Assembly: GCF_025562715.2 (NCBI RefSeq)
Contig: NZ_JAPFCC010000001.1
Coordinates: forward strand, 682,001 to 746,000
From: Endozoicomonas gorgoniicola
GTDB taxonomy: Bacteria > Pseudomonadota > Gammaproteobacteria > Pseudomonadales > Endozoicomonadaceae
Length of the DNA: 64,000 nucleotides
Direction: 5' to 3'
Shown: in pieces, positions 9,240 to 17,667 of the stretch
Layout: every line of letters begins with the position of its first letter
Position numbering within the stretch: position 1 is the first letter of the stretch
Translations under genes and position numbers: made by a program
The notes under the pieces: model-generated
The model's database searches: none
Told to the model about the DNA's origin: nothing
The model's input: only the letters and a program-made list of their open reading frames with translations

Positions 9240-11173
9240 GTACGCCCGGCATGGGCATGAACTTATGGGGTGAAAGTCCCCTGTGGGTAAACCAGCATCG
9301 GATCTGGAGCCGAATAAGCCCACCGATGACAACCACTAGCTTAAGGCAAGTGCAATCTCGCGAGGGATTGTGCGGAGGCAGTCTGACTGCAAAAGTGCGA
9401 GCCGACGGACAGAAATCGCATACAAGGCCGACACTCGTGGGCGAGTGAGCCAAAGATCACAAAGCCCTCTGGTTTGAGAGACACGGTAAATGCGGCGGTT
9501 GTGTACTGAAAGTTCATGTTCTTATCCGGGGAGATCTGTTCAACATGCGATTGGTCAATCCCAGTTCTCAGCCACTGGTTACAACAGGCTCGGCGGACAG
9601 GGCTCATCATCCTGTTCGAGCAAACCCGATGTCCACCAATAGCGCCCGCAGGAGTAATTCTGTGTGGTGATTGAACAGAAGTCAGCAGACGTCATAGTAG
9701 TTGTTTGACAGAATTCGTTAATCTGATTGGAAGTCGTCAACGAAGGACTGAACACCGATGAAAAGAGGAGACTGATTCCCTCAACACAGTGCAGCCGTCC
9801 GGCGACTCACTGGGGTTGGCGAAAGAATCTTTAACCAACTTTGAACCACGATCTACTGAGTTGCGCACTGGAACCAGCCAATTTGCTGAAAGCATGGAAA
9901 CAAGTCAGAAGTAACAAAGGAACTCCCGGAATAGATGGGATCACCATTGAAGCCTATCCTGACTTTGCCCGTCAGCGCTGGCCTTCAGCGCGCCAAGCCT
10001 TACTCAATGGGACTTACAGACCATCTCCCGTCCTCCGGGCTGTTATAGAAAAGCCCGATGGTGGAGAACGGTTGCTGGGCATCCCGACAGTCATGGATCG
10101 AGTGATACAACAGGCCATTGTGCAGGTATTATCACCCATCTTTGACCCTGACTTCTCTCCCAGCAGCTTTGGTTACAGACCGGGAAGGTCTGCACAAGAT
10201 GCTGTACAGCAGGTTAATCGATACATTAAGCAGGGGCTGCATCAGGCGGTTGATGTTGATCTGAGTAAATTCTTTGACACAGTCAGCCACGATGTTCTTA
10301 TGTCGAGAGTCTCTCGAAAGATTCACGACAAGCGTCTGTTGAAGCTGATTGGCCGCTACCTTCGTGCTGGCGTCATGATTGATGGGCAATGCTACCCAAC
10401 CCGGGTAGGTATGCCACAAGGCGGTCCACTTTCACCGCTGCTGTCGAATGTCCTTCTCGATGACCTGGACAAGGAGCTGGAGTACCGGGGGCATTGCTTC
10501 GCACGCTACTGCGATGACTTTGTGATCCTTGTTGGCAGCCAGCGAGCTGGGGAGCGAGTGATGGAAAGCATCACAAGTTACCTTGAGCGCAAGCTGAAAC
10601 TGAGGATAAACCCGACAAAGAGCAAGGTGGTGAAAGCTACCGAAGCTGAGTTCCTGAGTTTTACCTTCACAGGGAAGCGAATCCGCTGGTCGGAGAAGAG
10701 TCTGAACCGTTTCAGGCGGAAAATCCTGAAACTCACTGGCCGAAGCTGGGGAGTATCGATGGAATATCGCTTGAAGAAGCTGACCGAATATATCCGGGGC
10801 TGGATGGGTTATTTCAGGATAACCGAATATTACAGTCCCATACCGCGACTGGATCAATGGATACGTCGGCGGATTCGCTGTTGTTTTATCAAGCAGTGGC
10901 GAAAGCCGAAAACCCGTTACAGAAATTTAATCAGGTTAGGTGTTGATCACATCAAGGCCGCCTCGATTGCAGCCAGTAGCAAAGGGTATTACCGGCTAAG
11001 CAAAACCTATGCGGCACAGTTAGCATTAAACGACAGTTCTCTCAGTAAACTCGGGCTTGTTTCCCTGAAAGATTTGTGGATCAGGTTTCACCATCCTCGG
11101 TGAATCGCCCGGTGCGGACCCGCACGCCGGTGTGATGTGGGGGCTGGAGGTTAGAGACCTCCGGCTACCCGAT
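9240..11173 (+). mobile_element. Group IIC-attC intron, copy 3 (diverged)
   Basis: Exactly 1934 bp, from GTACGCCC to CCGAT, in attC c. It differs from the other copies by scattered substitutions in both ribozyme and coding parts (for example CACTCGTGGG for GAGTCTCGTGGG near 9430), so it represents an older or separate insertion. Domain V is at about 11104-11136. The target is the same TTTG/TTAGC. Confidence 0.92.
9841..11103 (+). CDS. Group IIC-attC intron reverse transcriptase/maturase, copy 3
   Basis: A 420-residue intact intron protein with YCDD at 223-226 and the GWMGYF maturase motif. It differs from copies 1 and 4 at a handful of residues (such as A28T, K37E, H46R, V178I and F403S). 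Most nucleotide differences between copies are silent or conservative, which suggests the protein has been kept functional. Start TTG 9841; the stop abuts domain V. Confidence 0.92.
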   Translation: MNHDLLSCALEPANLLKAWKQVRSNKGTPGIDGITIEAYPDFARQRWPSARQALLNGTYRPSPVLRAVIEKPDGGERLLGIPTVMDRVIQQAIVQVLSPIFDPDFSPSSFGYRPGRSAQDAVQQVNRYIKQGLHQAVDVDLSKFFDTVSHDVLMSRVSRKIHDKRLLKLIGRYLRAGVMIDGQCYPTRVGMPQGGPLSPLLSNVLLDDLDKELEYRGHCFARYCDDFVILVGSQRAGERVMESITSYLERKLKLRINPTKSKVVKATEAEFLSFTFTGKRIRWSEKSLNRFRRKILKLTGRSWGVSMEYRLKKLTEYIRGWMGYFRITEYYSPIPRLDQWIRRRIRCCFIKQWRKPKTRYRNLIRLGVDHIKAASIAASSKGYYRLSKTYAAQLALNDSSLSKLGLVSLKDLWIRFHHPR

Positions 11174-11184
11174 TTAGCTGCGAT

Positions 11185-11213
11185 TTGACGATCTTGATAA
11201 TAGCAACCATAAT
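11185..11213 (+). promoter_or_regulatory. Sigma70-type promoter for the toxin-antitoxin cassette
   Basis: TTGACG at 11185-11190 and CATAAT at 11208-11213 are 17 bases apart, just inside the cassette. A direct repeat GCAACCATA occurs at 11203-11211 and again at 11214-11222, between the -10 and the ATG, and could be an operator for the antitoxin. This is inferred from sequence only. Confidence 0.5.
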
Positions 11214-11246
11214 GCAACCATATAGACACTAAAAAGGTTGTTAACT

Positions 11247-11489
11247 ATGCCAGCACTCACGATAAAAAATATTCCTGACTCTTTGTATAAAAAGCTAAAA
11301 GAGGCTGCTAGTGCGCACCATAGAAGCATAAACAGTGAGCTGATCCACTGCCTTGAGCAAATGCTATTACCCAAAAGGGTAAGCCCCGCAGAACACCTGA
11401 AAAAAGCCAGGGAGCTACGACAAGGCATAGACTCCGACATGATTAATGTTGATGACATTCATGATGCTATAGATCGAGGTAGAGCATGA
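11247..11489 (+). CDS. FitA/VapB-type ribbon-helix-helix antitoxin
   Basis: An 80-residue antitoxin. I start at ATG 11247, which has AAGG eight bases upstream, rather than the upstream TTG. The N-terminus MPALTIKNIPDSLYKKLKEA is the beta-strand plus first helix of an Arc/CopG-like ribbon-helix-helix, which binds DNA as a dimer. The C-terminal half should wrap the toxin. It overlaps the toxin gene by 4 bases (ATGA), the usual coupling in vapBC operons. Both genes run against array polarity and so need their own promoter. Confidence 0.85.
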   Translation: MPALTIKNIPDSLYKKLKEAASAHHRSINSELIHCLEQMLLPKRVSPAEHLKKARELRQGIDSDMINVDDIHDAIDRGRA

Positions 11490-11887
11490 TTGTTGTTGAC
11501 ACTAATGTACTTGCATACCTGTACTTGCCCACCAAGTACACACCAAATGCAGAAAAGCTACTGGAAAGTAACCCTGTTTGGGCTGCTCCCCATCTTTGGC
11601 GAAGTGAGTTTCGCAATGTATTGGCTTTGTACCTACGAAAAAATATTATCACTTATGAGAGAGCATTGCAGATTCAGGCTGAAGCTGAAAACCTCATGAT
11701 TGGCAATGAATTTGAAATGAAGTCAATCAATATTCTTTCCCTCGTAAATAGCAGCGAATGCTCAGCTTATGATTGTGAATTCGTTTCATTAGCCGTAAAT
11801 TTGAATACGAAGCTCTACACGATGGATAAAAAAGTTCTCAAAGAATTTCCAAAAATATCCTGCTCTCTGAAAGATGTCATCTGTTGA
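11486..11887 (+). CDS. VapC-type PIN-domain ribonuclease toxin
   Basis: A 133-residue PIN-domain protein, normally an RNase that cleaves tRNA or rRNA when free of antitoxin. The acidic residues expected in the metal site are visible: D5 in IVVDTNVLAY, E41 in WRSEFRNVL, D95 in SAYDCEFVSLA and D113 in LYTMDKK. Full family length, translationally coupled to the antitoxin upstream. The TGA stop is 12 bases before attC d. Such modules are common in cassette arrays, where they may stabilise the array against loss. Confidence 0.88.
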   Translation: MIVVDTNVLAYLYLPTKYTPNAEKLLESNPVWAAPHLWRSEFRNVLALYLRKNIITYERALQIQAEAENLMIGNEFEMKSINILSLVNSSECSAYDCEFVSLAVNLNTKLYTMDKKVLKEFPKISCSLKDVIC

Positions 11888-11898
11888 CTTCAAGCAGC

Positions 11899-11966
11899 TA
11901 ACGCCTGGTTCAGCCGCGTGCCGAAGGCACGTCGGGTGAGCGAAGCGAACGAACTGCAACCATTTG
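11899..11966 (-). other. attC site d, interrupted by intron copy 4
   Basis: Minus-polarity attC with the same core as site c. The R'' half (TTAGCTG, 13901-13907) is displaced by the intron at 11967-13900. Confidence 0.85.
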
Positions 11967-13900
11967 GTACGCCCGGCATGGGCATGAACTTATGGGGTGA
12001 AAGTCCCCTGTGGGTAAACCAGCATCGGATCTGGAGCCGAATAAGCCCACCGATGATAACCACTAGCTTAAGGCAAGTGCAATCTCACGAGGGGTTGTGC
12101 GGAGGCAGTCTGACTGCAAAAGTGCGAGCCGACGGACAGAAATCGTATACAAGGCCGAGTCTCGTGGGCGAGTGAGCCAAGGATCACAAAGCCCTCTGGT
12201 TTGAGAGATACGGTAAATGCGGCGGTTGTGTACTGAAAGTTCATGCTCTTATCCGGGGAGGTCTGTTCAACATGCGATTGGTCAATCCCAGTTCTCAGCC
12301 ACTGGTTACAACAGGCTCGGCGGACAGGGTTCATCACCCTGTTCGAGCAAACCCGATGACCACCAATAGCGCCTGCAGAAGTAATTCTGTGTGGTGATTG
12401 AACAGAAGTCAGCAGACGTCATAGTAGTTGTTCGACAGAAGTCGTTAATCCGATTGGAAGTCGTCAACGAAGGACTGAACACCGACGAAAAGAGGAGACT
12501 GATTCCCTCAACACAGTGCAGCCGTCCGGCGACTCACTGGAGTTGGCGAAAGAATCTTTAACCAGCTTTGAACCACGATCTACTGAGTTGCGCACTGGAA
12601 CCTGCCAATTTGCTGAAAGCATGGAAACAAGTCAGAAGTAACAAAGGGGCTCCCGGAATAGATGGGATCACCATTAAAGCCTATCCTGACTTTGCCCGTC
12701 AGCACTGGCCTTCAGCGCGCCAAGCCTTACTCAATGGGACTTACAGACCATCTCCCGTCCTTCGGGCTGTTATAGAAAAGCCCGATGGTGGAGAACGGTT
12801 GCTGGGCATCCCGACAGTCATGGATCGAGTGATACAACAGGCCATTGTGCAGGTATTATCACCCATCTTTGATCCTGACTTCTCTCCCAGCAGCTTCGGT
12901 TACAGACCGGGAAGGTCTGCACAAGACGCTGTACAACAGGTTAATCGATACATTAAGCAGGGGCTGCATCAGGCGGTTGATGTTGATCTGAGTAAATTCT
13001 TTGATACGGTCAGCCATGATGTTCTTATGTCGAGAGTCTCTCGAAAGATTCACGACAAGCGTCTGTTGAAGCTGATTGGCCGCTACCTTCGTGCTGGCGT
13101 CATGGTTGATGGGCAATGCTACCCAACCCGGGTAGGTATGCCACAAGGCGGTCCACTTTCACCGCTGCTGTCGAATGTCCTTCTCGATGACCTGGACAAG
13201 GAACTGGAGTACCGGGGGCATTGCTTCGCACGCTACTGCGATGACTTTGTGATCCTCGTTGGCAGCCAGCGAGCCGGGGAGCGAGTGATGGAAAGCATCA
13301 CACGTTACCTTGAGCGCAAGCTGAAACTGAGGATAAACCCGACAAAGAGCAAGGTGGTGAAAGCTACCGAAGCTGAGTTCCTGAGTTTTACCTTCACAGG
13401 GAAGCGAATCCGCTGGTCGGAGAAGAGTCTGAACCGCTTCAGGCGAAAAATCCTGAAACTCACCAGCCGAAGCTGGGGAGTATCGATGGAATATCGCTTG
13501 AAGAAGCTGGCCGAATATATCCGGGGCTGGATGGGTTATTTCAGGATAACCGAATATTACAGTCCTATACCGCGACTGGATCAATGGATACGTCGGCGGA
13601 TTCGCTGTTGTTTTATCAAACAATGGCGAAAGCCGAAAACCCGTTACAGAAATTTGATCAGGTTAGGTGTTGATCACATCAAGGCCGCCTCGATTGCAGC
13701 CAGTAGCAAAGGGTATTACCGGCTAAGCAAAACCTATGCGGCACAGTTAGCATTAAACGACAGTTTTCTCAGTAAACTCGGGCTTGTTTCCCTGAAAGAC
13801 TTGTGGATCAGGTTTCACCACCCTCGGTGAATCGCCCGGTGCGGACCCGCACGCCGGTGTGATGTGGGGGCTGGAGGTTAGAGACCTCCGGCTACCCGAT
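11967..13900 (+). mobile_element. Group IIC-attC intron, copy 4
   Basis: A complete 1934-bp intron from GTACGCCC to CCGAT, nearly identical to copies 1 and 2 over all visible sequence. That points to recent spread within this array. Domain V is at about 13831-13863, followed by domain VI. The insertion point and antisense orientation are the same as in the other copies. Confidence 0.92.
12568..13830 (+). CDS. Group IIC-attC intron reverse transcriptase/maturase, copy 4
   Basis: A 420-residue protein identical to copy 1, with YCDD at 223-226, the MPQGGPLSPLLSN block and the maturase motif GWMGYF, and no endonuclease domain. Start TTG 12568. It is an intact reading frame and, with copies 1 and 3, could supply protein in trans to the frameshifted copy 2. 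Confidence 0.92.
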   Translation: MNHDLLSCALEPANLLKAWKQVRSNKGAPGIDGITIKAYPDFARQHWPSARQALLNGTYRPSPVLRAVIEKPDGGERLLGIPTVMDRVIQQAIVQVLSPIFDPDFSPSSFGYRPGRSAQDAVQQVNRYIKQGLHQAVDVDLSKFFDTVSHDVLMSRVSRKIHDKRLLKLIGRYLRAGVMVDGQCYPTRVGMPQGGPLSPLLSNVLLDDLDKELEYRGHCFARYCDDFVILVGSQRAGERVMESITRYLERKLKLRINPTKSKVVKATEAEFLSFTFTGKRIRWSEKSLNRFRRKILKLTSRSWGVSMEYRLKKLAEYIRGWMGYFRITEYYSPIPRLDQWIRRRIRCCFIKQWRKPKTRYRNLIRLGVDHIKAASIAASSKGYYRLSKTYAAQLALNDSFLSKLGLVSLKDLWIRFHHPR

Positions 13901-14320
13901 TTAGCTGTTCCTTCCAAGCTGTGAACTCTCGTATTTTTGCCCAATATTATCAACTCTGACCCATCCACATACTCTGAACTAAAAATGCTACAAGTTTCAC
14001 AGACCTTGAGCTTATTTGCCCCAGATACAAACTCTGTTGCCTATTCTGGCGCTGCACGAAGGAAAGAAACTCTGAACCTGCTTGCCGACCACAAACTCAG
14101 GAGGTGATGCGAATGGAATGAGCCAAAAACTCTTGATTCGATGGTCGGCATTGCACGCTGGAAAAAGCAATAAGCCTGATCGCCAGATTGCACAGAACCA
14201 AAGAAGTCTTTTGCTGATGAACGCTACCGCCTACCAGCAAAGATAAAACTTACAGTACATTCCTTTGCGCATTTAGGGCTGACATGGATGAAAAATATAC
14301 GACCGTTCCCAATCGCTAAC
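13901..14320 (-). other. ORF-less integron cassette (diverged homologue of the one at 24795)
   Basis: No convincing gene on either strand. On the minus strand the piece ends in ACAGCTAAC (R'' of attC d), and about 14050-14165 is close to the reverse complement of 24935-25060, sharing CCAGCGTGCAATGCCGACCA and the neighbouring GGTGATGCGAATGG. Similarity continues beyond the IS66 insertion of the other copy (TCTGGGGCAAA, TTGGGCAAAAAT). This is therefore the same cassette family in the opposite array. The region 14320-14400 shows nothing recognisable. Confidence 0.6.
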
Positions 14321-14429
14321 TTTGTACGAAGAGAATACTGGTTTCAGGTGTTGATTTCGAGGGTTATATGAAATGAAAACAGCCTCTTGCTTTTGAGAAA
14401 GAAAAGGGACTGAAGTTTAGCGGACTAGC

Positions 14430-14679
14430 CCGCCCGGCGGGCACACAACCCAGAGTAACTCTTAGCTGCCAACCTCAATTCTTCGTCCTACGATAAGGAA
14501 GGAGGCATATCCGAGCCAGAGACCGAACGCACACTGGTGCTCTTGCCCGAAGTTTAGCGTGGTCGGGAGGCTGGCGACCGCATCACTGATGACGCCTGGC
14601 GATCTCGTTCAGAAGACTACATATGATCGACAGCCCCATACCCGGATATGCCTTCGTTCAGTAGTGTAGGAACGCAGTC
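14430..14679 (+). ncRNA. Candidate bridge RNA region of the IS110 element
   Basis: About 250 bases of G+C-rich, stem-rich non-coding sequence (for example GCCCGCCCGGCGGGC near 14429) between the left end and the transposase ATG. In IS110-group elements this left-end region is known to encode the bridge RNA that pairs with target and donor. I did not derive the loops, so this rests on position and family knowledge. Confidence 0.4.
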
Positions 14680-16041
14680 ATGAAACACAACCCAAATCCG
14701 GCTAAAGTTCAAAAGCGGATATCTGGCCATCTAAAAACCGTGAACCTCTATGCTGCAGGCATTGATATTGGTTCAGAGTTCCACTTTGTTGCTGTCCCTA
14801 AAGAGCTCGATGAACAGTCGGTTCGGTCTTTTGCCTGCTTTACCTCTGATCTCGAAATGATGACTCAATGGCTCGTGAAAATCGGAATTACGACCGTGGT
14901 CATGGAGTCTACCGGAATCTATTGGATTCCCGCTTTCGAAATGCTTGAAGAGCACGGCCTTGACGTCAAACTGGTGAATGCTCGTCATGTTAAAAACGTC
15001 CCTGGTCGTAAAAGTGATGTGCAGGACTGTCAGTGGTTACAACAACTGCATACTCATGGCCTGCTTGAGGGAGCTTTTCGCCCTGAAGATCAGGTGTGTG
15101 CCTTGCGTGCCTATATGCGTCAGCGTGAAACCCTGATCCGTTACCGGGCGTCGCACATACAGCACATGCAGAAAGCTTTACGGCAAATGAACCTGTTGTT
15201 GGACAATGTCGTTGCGGATATCACTGGCAAAACGGGGATGGGTATCATTCTCTCCATTCTCGCGGGAGAGCGTGACCCAGAGGTACTGGCCAAACACCGG
15301 GACTCTCATTGTAAAAAATCAGAGAAAGTCATTGCTAAGTCACTGCATGGGCATTACCGGGTGGAACACCTATTTGCCTTAAAGCAGTCTGTTGAGCTTT
15401 ATGATTTTTACGAAAAGCAAATTGAAGCTTGTGACAAGGCATTGGAAGACCAGTTGAACCAGTTTGATGATAAGTCCGAGAGTATCTCTCTGCCTGCAAA
15501 ACGCAAATCAGCCAGCGCCCCTGCTTTTGATGTAAGAACTCACCTTTACCGGGTGACAGGGGTAGATCTGACATCGATTGAGGGAATAGAGGAAAATACC
15601 GCCCTGAAGGTAGTTTCTGAAATTGGTACAGACATGAGTCGCTGGCCGACAGTGAAGCACTTTTGTTCCTGGCTGGGACTGAGCCCGGGAAACAAGATAT
15701 CAGGAGGCAAAGTGTTGAGCAGCAAGACCAAAAGAATCCCTAACCGGGCCGCTTCTGCTCTGCGTATGGCTGCACTGACTCTGGTGAGTTCGAAAAGTGC
15801 GCTGGGAGCCTATTATCGTCGAATGAGAAGTAAGCTGGGGGCACCAAAAGCGATTACAGCGACTGCACATAAACTTGCCCGGCTGATTTACAGCATGCTG
15901 AAAAACGGCTCAGAGTACGTAGATAGAGGTCAGGACTACTACGAGGAGCAATACCGTGACCGAGTCATTAAAAACATGAGAAAGCGCGCTGAAGACATGG
16001 GTTACAAACTGGTCGAAATTGAAACAGCCGCACCATCTTGA
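14680..16041 (+). CDS. IS110-family DEDD transposase (RNA-guided recombinase)
   Basis: A 453-residue recombinase of the DEDD/serine type. The RuvC-like N-terminal domain shows D in AAGIDIGSEFHF, E in VVMESTGIYW and the paired D residues in KSDVQDCQW. The C-terminal transposase_20 domain has LSPGNKISGGK, carrying the serine used for strand attack, and KLARLIYSMLKNG. It is longer than the shortest IS110 proteins because of an insert around residues 250-280. Intact, so possibly active. Start ATG 14680. Confidence 0.9.
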   Translation: MKHNPNPAKVQKRISGHLKTVNLYAAGIDIGSEFHFVAVPKELDEQSVRSFACFTSDLEMMTQWLVKIGITTVVMESTGIYWIPAFEMLEEHGLDVKLVNARHVKNVPGRKSDVQDCQWLQQLHTHGLLEGAFRPEDQVCALRAYMRQRETLIRYRASHIQHMQKALRQMNLLLDNVVADITGKTGMGIILSILAGERDPEVLAKHRDSHCKKSEKVIAKSLHGHYRVEHLFALKQSVELYDFYEKQIEACDKALEDQLNQFDDKSESISLPAKRKSASAPAFDVRTHLYRVTGVDLTSIEGIEENTALKVVSEIGTDMSRWPTVKHFCSWLGLSPGNKISGGKVLSSKTKRIPNRAASALRMAALTLVSSKSALGAYYRRMRSKLGAPKAITATAHKLARLIYSMLKNGSEYVDRGQDYYEEQYRDRVIKNMRKRAEDMGYKLVEIETAAPS

Positions 16042-16059
16042 CTCTATGCAAATAACTAG

Positions 16060-16518
16060 TCCCGAAGGAGTTACTCAGAAGCAATTTCTGGCTGCTCTGA
16101 TTCAAATAGTACAGCAAAAGTAGAAGCGTCTAATATCTATAGTGTCACTGACTTTGATTACACAATGAATAATCAACAAGCGGTTTCTCTATCATTTGGT
16201 CAAACAAATGAAAATTTTTGTTCTGCAACGATTTATAGATCCTCTGTAGCCAAAGGCTATAAAATTCAATCCAAACAAAATAACAACAAATCAATATCTG
16301 CTGACTGTCATTGGGACGGTAAATATTATGTCCAGTCTTCAAAACATCAGACATCAGTAGACCTCGAAATTTCTGACCTTGACAGGAATGCAAAAAATGC
16401 AGTTCTTAACATTTCATTGAAACTGATTGAACCAAAAAGTGGAGAATTCTTCACCTTGAACAACGTAGCTCTTAATCTTAGTGGCAATAATTTCGATAGC
16501 CTGGTGAAAGAAATATAA
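16060..16518 (+). pseudogene. 5'-truncated cassette lipoprotein gene
   Basis: The open frame from 16060 to TAA 16518 has no start codon before 16165, but it encodes a lipobox ISGC (Cys codon 16093-16095) followed by SDSNSTAK, then about 140 residues ending FDSLVKEI. I read this as a small secreted lipoprotein whose signal peptide start was removed at the IS110 junction. The shorter ATG at 16165 would leave a 117-residue cytoplasmic protein. The stop codon is formed by attC R'' (ATATAAC). Function unknown. Confidence 0.65.
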
Positions 16519-16597
16519 CAAAAAGTTCCAGTTCGTTCCGGGGCTTCGCCCCTCCACCCGACGCGCCTTCGGCGCGCGGCTGAACTTGGCGTTATGC
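16513..16597 (+). other. attC site e (plus polarity)
   Basis: R'' ATATAAC, arm AAGTTCCAGTTCG, an internal hairpin GGGGCTTCGCCCC, a second hairpin CGCGCCTTCGGCGCG, arm GGCTGAACTTGGC and R' GTTATGC. It is a distinct variant, 85 bp long with two stem-loops, and is the first site with plus polarity. Confidence 0.8.
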
Positions 16598-17055
16598 GGA
16601 TAAACTCAACATATGATTTCTGTCGTAAACTTCAGATTTGTTGAGCATTTGGGTTTGTGAGCCTTTCCCAAGCTGGCGAATTGACTCTGTGCCTACCAAT
16701 AATCAGTGTCGTGCAATGCCAGCAGAAAGTTCAGTTCTCTTCCCCGCTGCCAAGATGGTTTCGTGCCTGGTAGCGGCAGGGAGGCGCGCCAGCCCAGAGT
16801 TCAGAATGTTTGGCAAAGTTCAAACAAGCTGGCCGCAGCTTCCGAGTGCTTACCGCTTGGCATGGCAGCACATGGTTTCTGTGCGCCTTGTTGGCGTTAG
16901 TCTGTGCCCGGCTGGCAAGCAAGCTCTGTGTTCGTGCAACGCCAGTAATGAATTTTCTGTTTCGGTGCTGTTGGCAGGTTCCGAGAAAAACTCAACAGGT
17001 TTCGCAACGGTGGCAAAGTTCTTGCCCAGCAACAGAATCCGAGTAAAGCAAATCC

Positions 17056-17132
17056 GCATAACAAATGGTTGCAGTTCGTTCGCTTCGCTCACCCGACGTG
17101 CCTTCGGCACGCGGCTGAACCAGGCGTTATGC
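17056..17132 (+). other. attC site f (plus polarity)
   Basis: R'' GCATAAC, AAATGGTTGCAG, hairpin GTGCCTTCGGCAC, CTGAACCAGGC, R' GTTATGC, with one unpaired G in the left arm. It closes the first 535-bp unit. Confidence 0.85.
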
Positions 17133-17590
17133 GGATAAACTCAACATATGATTTCTGTCGTAAACTTCAGATTTGTTGAGCATTTGGGTTTGTGAGCCTT
17201 TCCCAAGCTGGCGAATTGACTCTGTGCCTACCAATAATCAGTGTCGTGCAATGCCAGCAGAAAGTTCAGTTCTCTTCCCCGCTGCCAAGATGGTTTCGTG
17301 CCTGGTAGCGGCAGGGAGGCGCGCCAGCCCAGAGTTCAGAATGTTTGGCAAAGTTCAAACAAGCTGGCCGCAGCTTCCGAGTGCTTACCGCTTGGCATGG
17401 CAGCACATGGTTTCTGTGCGCCTTGTTGGCGTTAGTCTGTGTCCGGCTGGCAAGCAAGCTCTGTGTTCGTGCAACGCCAGTAATGAATTTTCTGTTTCGG
17501 TGCTGTTGGCAGGTTCCGAGAAAAACTCAACAGGTTTCGCAACGGTGGCAAAGTTCTTGCCCAGCAACAGAATCCGAGTAAAGCAAATCC

Positions 17591-17667
17591 GCATAACAAA
17601 TGGTTGCAGTTCGTTCGCTTCGCTCACCCGACGTGCCTTCGGCACGCGGCTGAACCAGGCGTTATGC
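17591..17667 (+). other. attC site g (plus polarity)
   Basis: Identical to site f, exactly 535 bp downstream. It closes the second 535-bp unit. Confidence 0.85.

Larger units (their letters stand above)
14405..16059 (+). mobile_element. IS110-family element (ends approximate)
   Basis: This IS110-family element has neither terminal inverted repeats nor a target duplication, so both ends are estimates. The left one is set where structured non-coding sequence begins, the right one just after the transposase. It lies exactly between the two oppositely oriented parts of the cassette array and removes the start of a lipoprotein gene on its right. Confidence 0.6.

Noticed and set aside
14312..14330. 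CGCTAAC that might be another attC R'' or R' core
   Set aside because: The flanks do not form the paired arms seen at the ten accepted sites, and the region borders the uncertain IS110 end.
16638..17138. 166-codon frame in the 535-bp cassettes
   Set aside because: It reads straight through attC into the next cassette, has a non-protein-like composition (many Cys, Ser, Arg), and no ribosome-binding site. A 78-codon alternative at 16810 has a hydrophobic stretch but equally weak support.
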